From: a candidate division TA06 bacterium 32_111
GTDB taxonomy: Bacteria; Hydrothermota; 32-111
DNA length: 60,266 nucleotides
NCBI GenBank assembly: GCA_001508335.1
Contig: LGFX01000014.1
Span: 1 to 60,266, forward strand
Reading direction: 5' to 3'
A program made the position numbers and the translations under genes. Numbering within the stretch: position 1 is the first letter of the stretch; every line of letters starts with the position of its first letter. Below are positions 8,916 to 17,937 of the stretch, one piece after another. The notes below the pieces were generated by a model that saw only the letters and a list, made by a program, of their open reading frames with translations, was not told where the DNA came from and made no database searches.

Positions 8916-8943
8916 ATAATAATAGAAAAATTAAATATTTCAA
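8916..8943 (-). promoter_or_regulatory. Promoter of the YkgJ-type gene; predicts a leaderless mRNA
   Basis: TTGAAA (8938-8943), a 16-base spacer and TATTAT (8916-8921) on the minus strand. The -10 ends 6 bases before the ATG at 8909, so transcription is expected to start at the start codon itself. Confidence 0.65.
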
Positions 8944-8964
8944 CAAGAAAATTTAAACTTATTG

Positions 8965-8992
8965 TTGACTTGAAAGGATTTTTATGTAAAAT
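8965..8992 (+). promoter_or_regulatory. Promoter of the rpmH operon
   Basis: TTGACT (8965-8970), a 16-base spacer and TAAAAT (8987-8992). The expected leader is about 43 bases and ends in TAGGAGG before the rpmH ATG. This is the only good promoter before the nine-gene run to 17083. Confidence 0.75.
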
Positions 8993-9041
8993 ACTTTCTT
9001 TTAAAAATTTATGATGATTTAAGTTTTGGATAGGAGGTATA

Positions 9042-9191
9042 ATGAAACCAACTTATCATCCAAGTAAGATAAAAAGGGTAAGAAAACATGGATTCAGAAA
9101 AAGGATGGAGACGAAAAACGGAAGAGAAATCCTTTCAAGAAGAAGGGCAAAGGGAAGAAAACGTTTGACTGTCTCCGATCCGAAGGTATGA
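9042..9191 (+). CDS. rpmH: Ribosomal protein bL34
   Basis: 49 residues, [20 protein letters not shown] at the start and very basic throughout, with [12 protein letters not shown] at the end: the typical bL34 pattern. It is a structural protein of the large ribosomal subunit. AGGAGG lies 7 bases before the ATG. The stop overlaps the rnpA start (ATGA). dnaA, which often sits upstream of rpmH, is not here. Confidence 0.97.
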   Translation: MKPTYHPSKIKRVRKHGFRKRMETKNGREILSRRRAKGRKRLTVSDPKV

Positions 9192-9523
9192 GGAGAATTG
9201 GGAATACCCCGATTTTAAAAGAGAATGAAATAAAAAGAGTGTTTGAAAATCCAAAAAGGATTTCATCAGACTCATTTATTCTTTTGTATAAAGATGGGAA
9301 AGAAAAAAAGGTTGCTTTTACCGTTAAAAAAGGAAACTATAGAACAATAGTTGAAAGAAATAGGATGAAGAGGATTCTAAGAAAACTTTTTGTTGAAAAC
9401 GAATCTGAATTCGATAAAAATTTAAACTATGTTTTTATTGCGAACAGGAAGATTCTAACAAAGGATATAGAAAAGTTGAAGGAAGAATTTTCTGACATCG
9501 TTAAGAAGGTAAAAGAGGTATGA
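9188..9523 (+). CDS. rnpA: Ribonuclease P protein component
   Basis: 111 residues. The hallmark RNR motif is present as [13 protein letters not shown] at about residues 58-70. The upstream part [16 protein letters not shown] matches the central strand of the RnpA fold. It is the protein cofactor of RNase P, which removes the 5' leader from pre-tRNA. It overlaps rpmH and yidD by four bases each, so the three are likely translationally coupled. Confidence 0.96.
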   Translation: MRRIGNTPILKENEIKRVFENPKRISSDSFILLYKDGKEKKVAFTVKKGNYRTIVERNRMKRILRKLFVENESEFDKNLNYVFIANRKILTKDIEKLKEEFSDIVKKVKEV

Positions 9524-9729
9524 ATAGGATTGTTATTTTTTTTATACAGATTTACAGAAAATTTATATCTCCTTTGTTCCCCCCAACATGTCGTTTCACT
9601 CCAACATGTTCTGAGTACTCTTTACAGGCTTACAGAAAGTACAATTTTTTTAAAGCCTCCTTTCTGTCAGTAAAGAGAATATTAAGATGTAACCCATTTT
9701 CAAAGGGTGGAGAGGATCCACTCGAATAG
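9520..9729 (+). CDS. yidD: YidD, membrane-protein insertion efficiency factor
   Basis: 69 residues with the family signature: an amphipathic N-terminus (IVIFFIQIYRKFISPLFPP), the motif CRFTPTCSEYSLQAYRKYN, then RILRCNPFSKGG. The three conserved cysteines are present. It assists YidC-dependent insertion of inner-membrane proteins and sits just before yidC, as in most bacteria. Confidence 0.95.
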   Translation: MNRIVIFFIQIYRKFISPLFPPTCRFTPTCSEYSLQAYRKYNFFKASFLSVKRILRCNPFSKGGEDPLE

Positions 9730-9737
9730 GAGTTTTT

Positions 9738-11288
9738 ATGAACAATTCAACAAAAATGCTTATCATGTTTTTACTTATAGTTCTTATTTTTACATACTAC
9801 TCTTATATGACTCCCAAAACACAGATGGTTCAAACTCCATCTGATACTGTTAATGTTCAAAAAGAGGATACGAGTGTAAAAAAAGTTGAAACATTGCAAC
9901 AGGTTTCCCCGCAAAACTATATTATTCCTAAAGACACAACATTAATTTATTTTGAAACCGATCTAATAAAAGGAAAAATCTCCACTCTTTCAAGTGCTTT
10001 CACTTCTCTTGTTTTGAAAGATTATAAAACAAGAAAAGGGGACTCTCTCGAACTTTTAAATGATGGACAAAAATCTTTCAAACTGAAAGTAAAATCGAAT
10101 AATCTTGTGGTGGATTTTTCAGATATCAATTTTTTACCTGTTTATACAGGAGATATAAACCCATTAAAAAATGATGTTGATTCTTTGGTTATGGTAGGTT
10201 TCTTCGATACTATAAAAATAACGAGAACTTTCATCTTCAGAAAGGGAAGTTATATTATAACACATAAAGTTAATTCAAATATTCCTCTCGATAAAAAAGA
10301 GTACATACTTGAAAAGGGAATCTCTTTTACGGAGGATAACATTTCTGATGAATTTCAGTACTATGGAGTTACTTACCATAGTTTCAACAGTATTTATAGG
10401 ATAAAAGAGAAAAATGTAAAAAATGTATCAAATTATCCAGGAAATTTTGATTGGATGGGAATGCAAACGAAGTACTTTTTCATTGGTGTTATTGGAGATG
10501 GCGATAATATTGAAGTAAGGAAACTTGAAAACAAAAAACTGGAAGCACAGTTTTCACTGCTATCGGATTCTGTCGATTTTTATATTGGTCCAATAGATTA
10601 CAAGATTTTGAAGAATCTGAGAAACGGGATGGATAAAATTCCAGATTTTGGTTGGTCATTGATACAGCCTATAAGTAAACTCATACTTTCTTTTATGATT
10701 TTTATGTATAGATTTATACCAAACTATGGGGTAATAATCATCATACTTTCAATTCTATTCATAGTTATATTTTCACCATTGACCTTCATATCATTCTCAT
10801 CTATGAGAAAAATGCAGATGATACAACCTCAACTCGAGGAGTTGAAGAAAAAATATGCAAAGGACCCTCAAAAACTCAACACCGAAACTATGAACCTCTA
10901 TAAAAAATCTGGAATAAATCCTTTTATGGGCTGTTTACCTATTCTGATTCAGATGCCAATTTTTTTCGCCCTTTATGCTATACTTAGAACAACGATCGAG
11001 TTAAGACAGGCACCTTTTGCACTCTGGATAAGAGACCTCTCCTACAAGGATCCTTTTTATGTGCTTCCCATACTCACAGGTATAACCATGTTCATCTCAC
11101 AAAAGATCTCTTCCACAGCCACGGACGAATCACAAAAAATGCTTGTTTACATTATGCCTATTATGATAACCATTCTATTTTTAAACATGCCTTCTGGAAT
11201 AAACCTTTATTGGTTTGTGTATAACATTTTGTCAGTTGGACAACAGATTCTAATCAAAAATAGTATTAAGAAACAAATGGGAGAATGA
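9738..11288 (+). CDS. yidC: Membrane protein insertase YidC
   Basis: 516 residues in the Gram-negative layout: an N-terminal membrane anchor (about 6-23), a large periplasmic domain (about 50-300), then the conserved five-helix insertase core from about residue 303. The core includes SSMRKMQMIQPQLEELKKKY in the cytoplasmic hairpin and NPFMGCLPILIQMPIFFALY. It inserts proteins into the inner membrane alone or with Sec. AGGAG precedes the ATG. It ends a few bases before or within the jag start. Confidence 0.96.
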   Translation: MNNSTKMLIMFLLIVLIFTYYSYMTPKTQMVQTPSDTVNVQKEDTSVKKVETLQQVSPQNYIIPKDTTLIYFETDLIKGKISTLSSAFTSLVLKDYKTRKGDSLELLNDGQKSFKLKVKSNNLVVDFSDINFLPVYTGDINPLKNDVDSLVMVGFFDTIKITRTFIFRKGSYIITHKVNSNIPLDKKEYILEKGISFTEDNISDEFQYYGVTYHSFNSIYRIKEKNVKNVSNYPGNFDWMGMQTKYFFIGVIGDGDNIEVRKLENKKLEAQFSLLSDSVDFYIGPIDYKILKNLRNGMDKIPDFGWSLIQPISKLILSFMIFMYRFIPNYGVIIIILSILFIVIFSPLTFISFSSMRKMQMIQPQLEELKKKYAKDPQKLNTETMNLYKKSGINPFMGCLPILIQMPIFFALYAILRTTIELRQAPFALWIRDLSYKDPFYVLPILTGITMFISQKISSTATDESQKMLVYIMPIMITILFLNMPSGINLYWFVYNILSVGQQILIKNSIKKQMGE

Positions 11289-11290
11289 TT

Positions 11291-11938
11291 ATGGATAAAG
11301 AAAAAAATTATATCGATATTGAAGAGGAAACGGTTGAAAAGGCTATAGAAAAGGGAGTTGAACTTTTAAAAACAACTATCGAGAATGTTGATGTTGAAAT
11401 AATAACTGAGCCGCAGAACGGTTTTTTGAAATTTGGTAAAAAGAAGGCGATTGTTAGATTACGTCTTCTTTCAGGGGAAATTCCTCAGGAACTTTTGAAC
11501 AAAGATAAAAAGGGGAATGAAGAGAGAAAGGAAAAAATAAAAATCGATGAGGTTCTTGAAAAAATTTCAGGGGAAAAAAAGGGTATCGACAATAATCAAG
11601 AAAATATTGAAAAAAGTTCTGAAAAGTTTGATGAAAAAAATAAAGAATCGTCAGAGAAAAGTATGATTGAGGAAAAGTTTAAGAGTTTGACTGAACTTAT
11701 GGGATTTAAAGTTGAACCTGAAATTAACTGTTTGAACAATAAGTACAGGATAATCATTAAGGATACTCCAGACGCTAATCTTTTAATTGGGAAGAATGGA
11801 AAAACTATAGAGGCATTACAACATGTTTTAAACAAAATGTTGATCAAAGAAAAATTCAATAAACCTGTCTATCTTGATATAAAAGGTTATATTAAACAGA
11901 AGAGGAGAAACAGATTTCTAAAAAATGGGAAAAAATGA
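11291..11938 (+). CDS. jag: Jag/KhpB-like RNA-binding protein lacking the R3H domain
   Basis: 215 residues. A Jag-N domain (about 6-55, VEKAIEKGVELLKTTIENVD and GFLKFGKKKAIVRL) is followed by a charged linker (about 60-130) and a KH domain with the loop LIGKNGKTIEALQ. The usual C-terminal R3H domain of about 60 residues is missing: the protein ends RRNRFLKNGKK soon after the KH domain, where mnmE begins in an overlapping frame. GGGAGA lies 6 bases before the ATG at 11291, favouring it over the ATG at 11285. The family binds RNA and affects cell elongation in Firmicutes. Confidence 0.85.
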   Translation: MDKEKNYIDIEEETVEKAIEKGVELLKTTIENVDVEIITEPQNGFLKFGKKKAIVRLRLLSGEIPQELLNKDKKGNEERKEKIKIDEVLEKISGEKKGIDNNQENIEKSSEKFDEKNKESSEKSMIEEKFKSLTELMGFKVEPEINCLNNKYRIIIKDTPDANLLIGKNGKTIEALQHVLNKMLIKEKFNKPVYLDIKGYIKQKRRNRFLKNGKK

Positions 11939-13232
11939 TACAATATTTGCTCCAATTACCCTTGTTGGAAATTCCTCTATAACCGTTGTTAGAATATCAG
12001 GCCCGAAAACTTTTGAAACACTAAAAAAGATAACATCGATTAAAAGAGTAGAGCACCATAAAATTTATGTTGAGTATATAAAATTTGAAGAAAAGATTTA
12101 TGATCACTCTGTTATAGCAACATTTCTATCTCCCCAAAGTTACACCGGAGAAGATATGGCTGAAATATCTCTACACGGTGGATACGCTGCACTTGAAACT
12201 TTTTTAAAACTTTTGAAATCCTTAAAGTTGAGAGAGGCAGAAAGGGGAGAGTTCACAAGAAGAGCATTTTTAAATGGTAAAATCGATCTCATTCAGGCAG
12301 AATCGGTACTCCAAATAATAAATTCCAAAACTGAAAAATCACTATTTCTTTCAGTTAAAAACGAGATGGGAGAATTTTCAAAAAAGATAAAAAATATTAG
12401 AGAGAACTTCCTATCTTTGAAATCTTATGTCCAGAGTTCTATAGATTTCCCGGATGATGTAGAATGGTCTTATGATAGTTTCAAGAAAGGCTTTGAAAAG
12501 GTTAAAGTGGAACTTGAAAGTTTGAAAAGATCTATATCGAGTGGAAGGATAATGGATAGAGGAATAAAGGCAGTTATTATTGGAAGAAGTAACACGGGAA
12601 AATCTACCCTTTTCAACAGGATGTTGAAAGAGGAAAGAGCTATAGTTTCAGAGTATGAAGGGACCACAAGGGATTTTATTTCAGAATGGATAGATCTAAA
12701 TGGTGTTCCCGTTAATTTGACAGATGGGTGTGGTATAAGGGATACGAAAGATCCTATCGAAAAAAAAGGAATAGAACTTGTTTTAAAGAAAGTTGAAAGT
12801 TCCGATATAGTTATTTTTGTATTCGATCTTTCAAAAGGATTTGTTGAAGAGGATAAGAGAATACTGGATATGATAAAAAGTAAAGATCCTATTATAGTGG
12901 GAAACAAGAGTGATATTTCCAATGACCAAAATTTTGAAGGAATAAAAATTTCAGCTTTGACTGGAGAAAATTTGAACCGTTTGAATGAAGAGATTTTTAA
13001 AAGGATAAACTTTTCAGATGAAACGATAATAGTTTCTACCCATCAATACAATGTTATTGAAAAGATGTTTGACCAGATGCAAAGGATTGAAAATTTGAAT
13101 TCTAAAAAAGAACCTGAAATAATTGATTACCATCTTAAAAACATAATTGATGGATGTGATATCCTGTTAGGAAAAATAACTGATGAGAACATTCTAAATG
13201 AAATCTTTTCAAATTTCTGTATAGGGAAATAG
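11925..13232 (+). CDS. mnmE: tRNA uridine-5-carboxymethylaminomethyl GTPase MnmE
   Basis: 435 residues. The N-terminal folate-binding domain (IFAPITLVGNSSITVVRISG, then YTGEDMAEISLHGG) is followed by helices and an inserted G domain. G1 is GRSNTGKST, GTTRD is the switch region, and G4 is NKSD. The C-terminal FCIGK matches the conserved C-(I/L)-G-K end, whose cysteine is needed for activity. The G3 motif reads DGCG (Asp267-Gly270) instead of the usual DTAG. With MnmG it modifies the wobble uridine of some tRNAs; mnmG is not in the window. Confidence 0.95.
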   Translation: MGKNDTIFAPITLVGNSSITVVRISGPKTFETLKKITSIKRVEHHKIYVEYIKFEEKIYDHSVIATFLSPQSYTGEDMAEISLHGGYAALETFLKLLKSLKLREAERGEFTRRAFLNGKIDLIQAESVLQIINSKTEKSLFLSVKNEMGEFSKKIKNIRENFLSLKSYVQSSIDFPDDVEWSYDSFKKGFEKVKVELESLKRSISSGRIMDRGIKAVIIGRSNTGKSTLFNRMLKEERAIVSEYEGTTRDFISEWIDLNGVPVNLTDGCGIRDTKDPIEKKGIELVLKKVESSDIVIFVFDLSKGFVEEDKRILDMIKSKDPIIVGNKSDISNDQNFEGIKISALTGENLNRLNEEIFKRINFSDETIIVSTHQYNVIEKMFDQMQRIENLNSKKEPEIIDYHLKNIIDGCDILLGKITDENILNEIFSNFCIGK

Positions 13233-13240
13233 GAGGAATT

Positions 13241-13930
13241 TTGAGAGATTACAATCTAAAACTCAACTATCTTAAAAATGAAAAAGCGAGTTGTTTAGTT
13301 TCTATGGGCAACACTCAAGTTTTATGTGTAGCAACTTTACAGAAAAAACTACCACCATTTTTGAATCCTGACGAGAGTGGATGGATAACGGCAGAGTATT
13401 CGATGTTACCGAGATCTTCGGTTAACAGAGTTGAAAGGGAAAGGGGAAAAATAAACAGCAGATCCACGGAAATACAGAGACTTATAGGAAGAGCATTACG
13501 TGCATCGGTTGATCTAAAAAAGATAAAAAATCTTTCAATAATTGTTGATTGTGATGTTATTCTGGCTGATGGTGGGACAAGATGTGCTTCTATAAATGGA
13601 GGTATGGCTGTTCTTTACGTACTTGTTTCAAAACTCTTGAAGGATGGGGTTATAAAGGAAAACCCATTTAAAACATATATAGGTGCGATAAGTGGTGGTA
13701 TAGTTGATAAAAAGATAATGATAGATCTTGATTATGAGAATGATTCAAAATCTTCATCAGATTTCAACTTCGTTCTCGATGATAAAGGTAAGATAGTTGA
13801 GATACAGGGAACATCTGAAAAGGATAATATTTCAAAGGATGATTTTGATAAAATTTTTGAAAAAGCTAAAAAGGAGATATTTAAAATAATAGATTTTTCC
13901 AAGAAAAAAGTTAAGTATGGCAAAATTTAA
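13241..13930 (+). CDS. rph: Ribonuclease PH, short N-terminus
   Basis: 229 residues. Core motifs are clear: GWITAEYSMLPRS, then SRSTEIQRLIGRALRA, DCDVILADGGTRCASINGG and VEIQGTSEKD. It would trim tRNA 3' ends by phosphorolysis. The start is a TTG with AGGAGG close upstream, and no ATG or GTG is in frame before it. Compared with usual RNase PH (about 240 residues), the opening segment with the R-x-D-G-R motif is missing; the protein begins at about the second strand. It overlaps rluD by 14 bases. Confidence 0.9.
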   Translation: MRDYNLKLNYLKNEKASCLVSMGNTQVLCVATLQKKLPPFLNPDESGWITAEYSMLPRSSVNRVERERGKINSRSTEIQRLIGRALRASVDLKKIKNLSIIVDCDVILADGGTRCASINGGMAVLYVLVSKLLKDGVIKENPFKTYIGAISGGIVDKKIMIDLDYENDSKSSSDFNFVLDDKGKIVEIQGTSEKDNISKDDFDKIFEKAKKEIFKIIDFSKKKVKYGKI

Positions 13931-14897
13931 AATAGAGCATACCGTAAAGAGTGAAAACCCATCTTCAAGGTTGGATATCTTTTTAAAATCTCTTGGTGTG
14001 AGATTATCGAGAACGAGAATCATAAATCTTATAGAGAATGGAAGGGTACTTGTTAATGGCAAAATAGAAAAACCATCTTACAAAGTAAAGAAAGGGGATC
14101 ATATTCTTGTTGAGTATGAAATACTCGTAAAAACCGATTTACAGCCTGAGGATATCCCTTTAAAGATTATTTACGAGGATGATGACATAATAGTTATAGA
14201 CAAAGAGAAAGGTATGGTCGTGCATCCAGCAAAGGGAAACAGAGAAGGAACCATCGTTAACGCTTTACTTCACCATACCAAGATTTCGGGAGGAGAGTCC
14301 GAAAGACCTGGAGTTGTTCATCGTTTGGATAAAGATACGAGTGGAGTTATGGTTTTTGCAAAGAATGAGAGAGCCCATCAGTATCTCTCAAACGAAATTG
14401 AAAAAAGGAGAGTTAAAAGGACTTATCTTGCTATTGTTTGGGGAGGATTTACAAGAAAAGTTGGAAAGATTGATGCACCAATAGGAAGGAGTAATGTTGA
14501 TAGAAAACTTATGACAGTAACAGATGTAAAAAGTAGGGAGGCGATAACTTTCTACAGAGTTTTAAAAAATTTTAGAATATGTTCACTTCTAAAAGTTAAC
14601 CTTAAAACTGGAAGAACACATCAGATTAGAGTTCATATGCACCATATAGAACATCCTGTTGTTGGAGATCAGGAATACAAAAAAAATGTTCATTTAGCCT
14701 TAAAAAATCTTCCTGTTGACTTGAAAAAACATTTTGATAATATAAACGGACTCATATCAAGACAGGCTTTGCACTCAGTATCTTTGACGTTCAGACATCC
14801 TGCTGACGGTAGAGAGGTTTCATTCTATTCATCTCTGCCTAAAGATTTTAAGGAGGTTTTAACTTACCTCTGGAATTTAGAAAAGGAGAAAATTTGA
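13917..14897 (+). CDS. rluD: RluA/RluD-family pseudouridine synthase
   Basis: 326 residues. An N-terminal S4 domain (RLDIFLKSLGVRLSRTRIIN, about 18-75) precedes the catalytic domain. The active-site motif is VVHRLDKDTSGVMVFAK with catalytic Asp138. GRTHQIRVHMHHIEHPVVGD is the second signature. It converts uridines in 23S rRNA to pseudouridine; the exact sites (RluD or RluC type) cannot be told. It overlaps rph upstream and the TTG start of topA downstream. Confidence 0.92.
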   Translation: MAKFKIEHTVKSENPSSRLDIFLKSLGVRLSRTRIINLIENGRVLVNGKIEKPSYKVKKGDHILVEYEILVKTDLQPEDIPLKIIYEDDDIIVIDKEKGMVVHPAKGNREGTIVNALLHHTKISGGESERPGVVHRLDKDTSGVMVFAKNERAHQYLSNEIEKRRVKRTYLAIVWGGFTRKVGKIDAPIGRSNVDRKLMTVTDVKSREAITFYRVLKNFRICSLLKVNLKTGRTHQIRVHMHHIEHPVVGDQEYKKNVHLALKNLPVDLKKHFDNINGLISRQALHSVSLTFRHPADGREVSFYSSLPKDFKEVLTYLWNLEKEKI

Positions 14898-17083
14898 ATC
14901 TTATAATTGTGGAATCACCAACAAAAGCAAAAACAATAGAAAATTATGCTGGAAAAGATTTTAAAGTTTTATCTTCAAAGGGGCACATAATAGATCTTCC
15001 GGAAAAATCCTTGGGAATAAAAATAGAAAAAGATTTTGAACCTGAATTTAAAGTTATCCAAAGTAAATCGAAGATAATTTCACAGATAAAGGAAGTAAGT
15101 TTAAAAAGCGAAAATATTTTTGTTGCAACGGACCCTGACAGGGAAGGTGAAGCTATAGCTTACCATATTGTTTCAATAATGGATGAAAAATCAAAATCTA
15201 AAACTAAAAGGGTACTATTTTATGAGATTACTAAAAAAGGAATCAAGGAGGGACTTGAAAATCCAAAAGATATAAATTTGAACCTTGTTGAATCACAGTA
15301 TGCGAGAAGGATTCTTGATCGCCTGGTTGGTTATCTCATTAGTCCTTTTTTATGGAAGGTTATAAAAAAAGGTCTTTCCGCTGGAAGGGTTCAATCTGTT
15401 GCTTTGAGGTTTATTTGTGAAAAAGAGGAGAAGATAAGAAATTTCAAAAGTAAAGTAACATTCAAAATAAAAGGTGAGTTCAAACATAAAAACGGTTCAT
15501 TCTATGCCGATCTTATAAAGTACGATAACGACAAAGCTATATTTGAAGATGAAATTAAAGCGAAAAACATATCCGAAATTTTGAAAAAAGAAGAATTTTT
15601 TATAAAGAATGTTTCTTATGATGATAAATCGATAAAACCGTATCCTCCATTTATCACCAGTACACTGCAGCAGGCAGCAGCAAACATTTTTGGTTTTCCT
15701 GCAAAAAAAACCATGACTGTTGCTCAACAGTTGTATGAGGGAGTAAAGATTAAAAACAGTATGACAGGTCTAATAACATACATGAGAACTGACTCCACAA
15801 GGATGAGTGATGATGGTATTAAAATGATAAGAGAATATATAGATAAAAATTATTCAAAAGATTACCTTTCAGATAAGATCAACATATTTAAAAGTTCAAC
15901 ATCATCCCAGGATGCCCATGAAGCTATAAGGGTTACCGATGTTGATTTGACACCTGAAAAGGTTGAAAAGTATCTGTCTAAGGATCAGTTCAAACTCTAC
16001 TCTTTGATCTGGAAAAGAAGTGTTGCAACACAGATGAAGAATGGGATATACACCTATACTACGGTTGATATAGAGGGTGGGAAATTTTATTTTAGAGGAG
16101 TTGGTAACAGATTAAAGTTCGATGGATTTTTAAAAGTTTATCCTTATGGTGATTTTAGAAATCTAAAAAACGATATTCCAGAGGTTTTTAGAGATGATAA
16201 TGTAAAACTTAAAGAATACAGTATAAAGAAGGAAGAAACACAACCTCCTTCAAGATACACTGACGCAACACTTGTAAAGGCTCTGGAAAAGAAAGGTATA
16301 GGAAGACCTTCAACCTACGCTTCAATAATAGATATTCTATTAAAAAGAGAGTACGTTTTAAGAGAGAAGAGGTTTTTCAAGCCTACGGAACTTGGTGAAT
16401 TAGTTAACAAACTTTTGATAAAATGGTTCCCCGATATCTTTGATGCTGATTTCACAGCAAAGATGGAAGAAAAGTTGGATCGGATAGTTGATGGGAAATT
16501 TTTGAGAAAGGATGTTTTAAAAGAATTCTATGCTGAACTTGAAAAGGATTTAAAGAACGCTAACGGTAACAGCAGAGAGGTTTCAAAAAGTGTTCAGCAG
16601 AAAACTGACCAGATATGTGAAAAATGTGGAGCTCCAATGGTTATAAGATGGGGGAGGTATGGTAAATTTTTGTCCTGCACCAACTATCCAAAATGTTCGA
16701 ATGCAAAACCTATAGTTGAAGAAGAGGAAAAACTTGATGAGAAATGTCCAATATGTGGGAAAAACCTCGTTGTTAAAAATGGAAAGTTTGGTAAATTTAT
16801 CTCCTGTTCAGATTATCCAAAATGTAAATTTACAAAAAACTATTCTATAGGAATTAAATGTCCAAAAGATGGTGGAGATATAGTTCAAAGAAAGAGTTCA
16901 AAAGGAAAAGTTTTTTACGGATGTTCCAATTATCCTAAATGTGATTTTGTTCTATGGGCAAAACCTGAAAAGGTAAAATGTGAGAATTGTGGCTTTGAAG
17001 GAATGGTGAGATTGAAAGATAAATATAAATGTATAAAATGTGGTCATATTCAGAAAGTTCACGAAGAAAGTTCTGAAGAATAG
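14894..17083 (+). CDS. topA: DNA topoisomerase I
   Basis: 729 residues. A Toprim domain (IVESPTKAKTIENY; DPDREGEAIAYHI) is followed by the type IA core with SAGRVQSVALR and the catalytic tyrosine Tyr296 in LITYMRTDSTRMS. The C-terminus has four zinc-ribbon-like units from about residue 570, with CEKCG, CPICG, CPKDG and CENCG starts; the third has one cysteine fewer in its first pair. It relaxes negative supercoils. The start is TTG, inside the rluD stop, with AGGAG upstream. The end overlaps the convergent gene by 25 bases. Confidence 0.96.
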   Translation: MNLIIVESPTKAKTIENYAGKDFKVLSSKGHIIDLPEKSLGIKIEKDFEPEFKVIQSKSKIISQIKEVSLKSENIFVATDPDREGEAIAYHIVSIMDEKSKSKTKRVLFYEITKKGIKEGLENPKDINLNLVESQYARRILDRLVGYLISPFLWKVIKKGLSAGRVQSVALRFICEKEEKIRNFKSKVTFKIKGEFKHKNGSFYADLIKYDNDKAIFEDEIKAKNISEILKKEEFFIKNVSYDDKSIKPYPPFITSTLQQAAANIFGFPAKKTMTVAQQLYEGVKIKNSMTGLITYMRTDSTRMSDDGIKMIREYIDKNYSKDYLSDKINIFKSSTSSQDAHEAIRVTDVDLTPEKVEKYLSKDQFKLYSLIWKRSVATQMKNGIYTYTTVDIEGGKFYFRGVGNRLKFDGFLKVYPYGDFRNLKNDIPEVFRDDNVKLKEYSIKKEETQPPSRYTDATLVKALEKKGIGRPSTYASIIDILLKREYVLREKRFFKPTELGELVNKLLIKWFPDIFDADFTAKMEEKLDRIVDGKFLRKDVLKEFYAELEKDLKNANGNSREVSKSVQQKTDQICEKCGAPMVIRWGRYGKFLSCTNYPKCSNAKPIVEEEEKLDEKCPICGKNLVVKNGKFGKFISCSDYPKCKFTKNYSIGIKCPKDGGDIVQRKSSKGKVFYGCSNYPKCDFVLWAKPEKVKCENCGFEGMVRLKDKYKCIKCGHIQKVHEESSEE

Positions 17084-17937
17084 ATTGAGTAAAGATTTCT
17101 AACCCTCTCTATATAGTTTTCATCTGGAACTTCGTTCCTTCTAATCATAACCTTTTTTATATCTTCAATCAACTTTTCTATATCGTAAATATTTGATTCA
17201 TCTCCCCATGAAAAAGGTTTTATATATTTTTTGTTTTTTATATCAAGAAATATATTTGAGAATGGGCCTATAACTGTTCCAGTGTTTATCATCGTTCCGA
17301 TTGCGGTCTTTGTGTGTTCCCCTATTATACAACCCAGTTTCTGCATTCCACTATCAATAAAACTCTCTCCGTTAAAAAACTTCACTGTAGAGTAGTTGTT
17401 TTTTAAATCAGAATTAGTTGTTCCAGCACCAAGGTTTACCCATCTACAAATAATCGAATGTCCTATAAAACCGTAATGGTGCTTGTTAACATAATCAAAA
17501 AAGATTGATTCTTCAACCTCTCCAGAAATTTTACACACTTTTCCAGAAATGAAAGGACCTCTTATCGTTGCACTGTCTATAAGGTTATCTTCACCTATAT
17601 ATGCGGGTCCCTCTAAAGAATTAAAATTTTTCAAAAGAGTATTGTCAGATATATAGAGATCCCCTTTGGTTAAATTTATTATTGTAAATCCCTCTACTTT
17701 AATATTTTTTCCTAAATGGAGTTTTTTTCTATCGCCGATTATTAGAATGTTTTCCAAAATGTTTTGATCATTTTGAAAGGTTGTACTCTTAAAATAAAAA
17801 TTCAAAATTTTTTCAAGGTTTTTTATCAGATCGAATGCGTTATCTATTTTAGATATTTTATTGATCTGAGAAAGTTCCATTCCCAATATCTTGATCTCCT
17901 CTTTATCCATAGTAAGTGAAATTGGAAAAAGGTTCAT
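17059..17937 (-). CDS. GlmU-like left-handed beta-helix protein (nucleotidyltransferase domain missing)
   Basis: 292 residues. The C-terminal two thirds are hexapeptide-repeat beta helix: GPAYIGEDNLIDSATIRGPF, then CRWVNLGAGTTNSDLKNNYS. This matches the GlmU-like putative sugar nucleotidyltransferase family common in Bacteroidetes, where that motif resembles the acetyltransferase active site. Here the N-terminal part is short (about 100 residues) and lacks the usual nucleotide-binding loop, so it may be only an acyltransferase-type or scaffold protein. It is coupled to the glycosyltransferase gene (ATGA overlap), so a role in polysaccharide or nucleotide-sugar supply is likely (inference). 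Confidence 0.75.
   Translation of the reverse strand: MNLFPISLTMDKEEIKILGMELSQINKISKIDNAFDLIKNLEKILNFYFKSTTFQNDQNILENILIIGDRKKLHLGKNIKVEGFTIINLTKGDLYISDNTLLKNFNSLEGPAYIGEDNLIDSATIRGPFISGKVCKISGEVEESIFFDYVNKHHYGFIGHSIICRWVNLGAGTTNSDLKNNYSTVKFFNGESFIDSGMQKLGCIIGEHTKTAIGTMINTGTVIGPFSNIFLDIKNKKYIKPFSWGDESNIYDIEKLIEDIKKVMIRRNEVPDENYIERVRNLYSIYSSELSS

Noticed and set aside
8910-9041. Replication origin next to rpmH
   Set aside because: No dnaA gene and no cluster of DnaA boxes (TTATCCACA-like) can be seen between 8910 and 9041.
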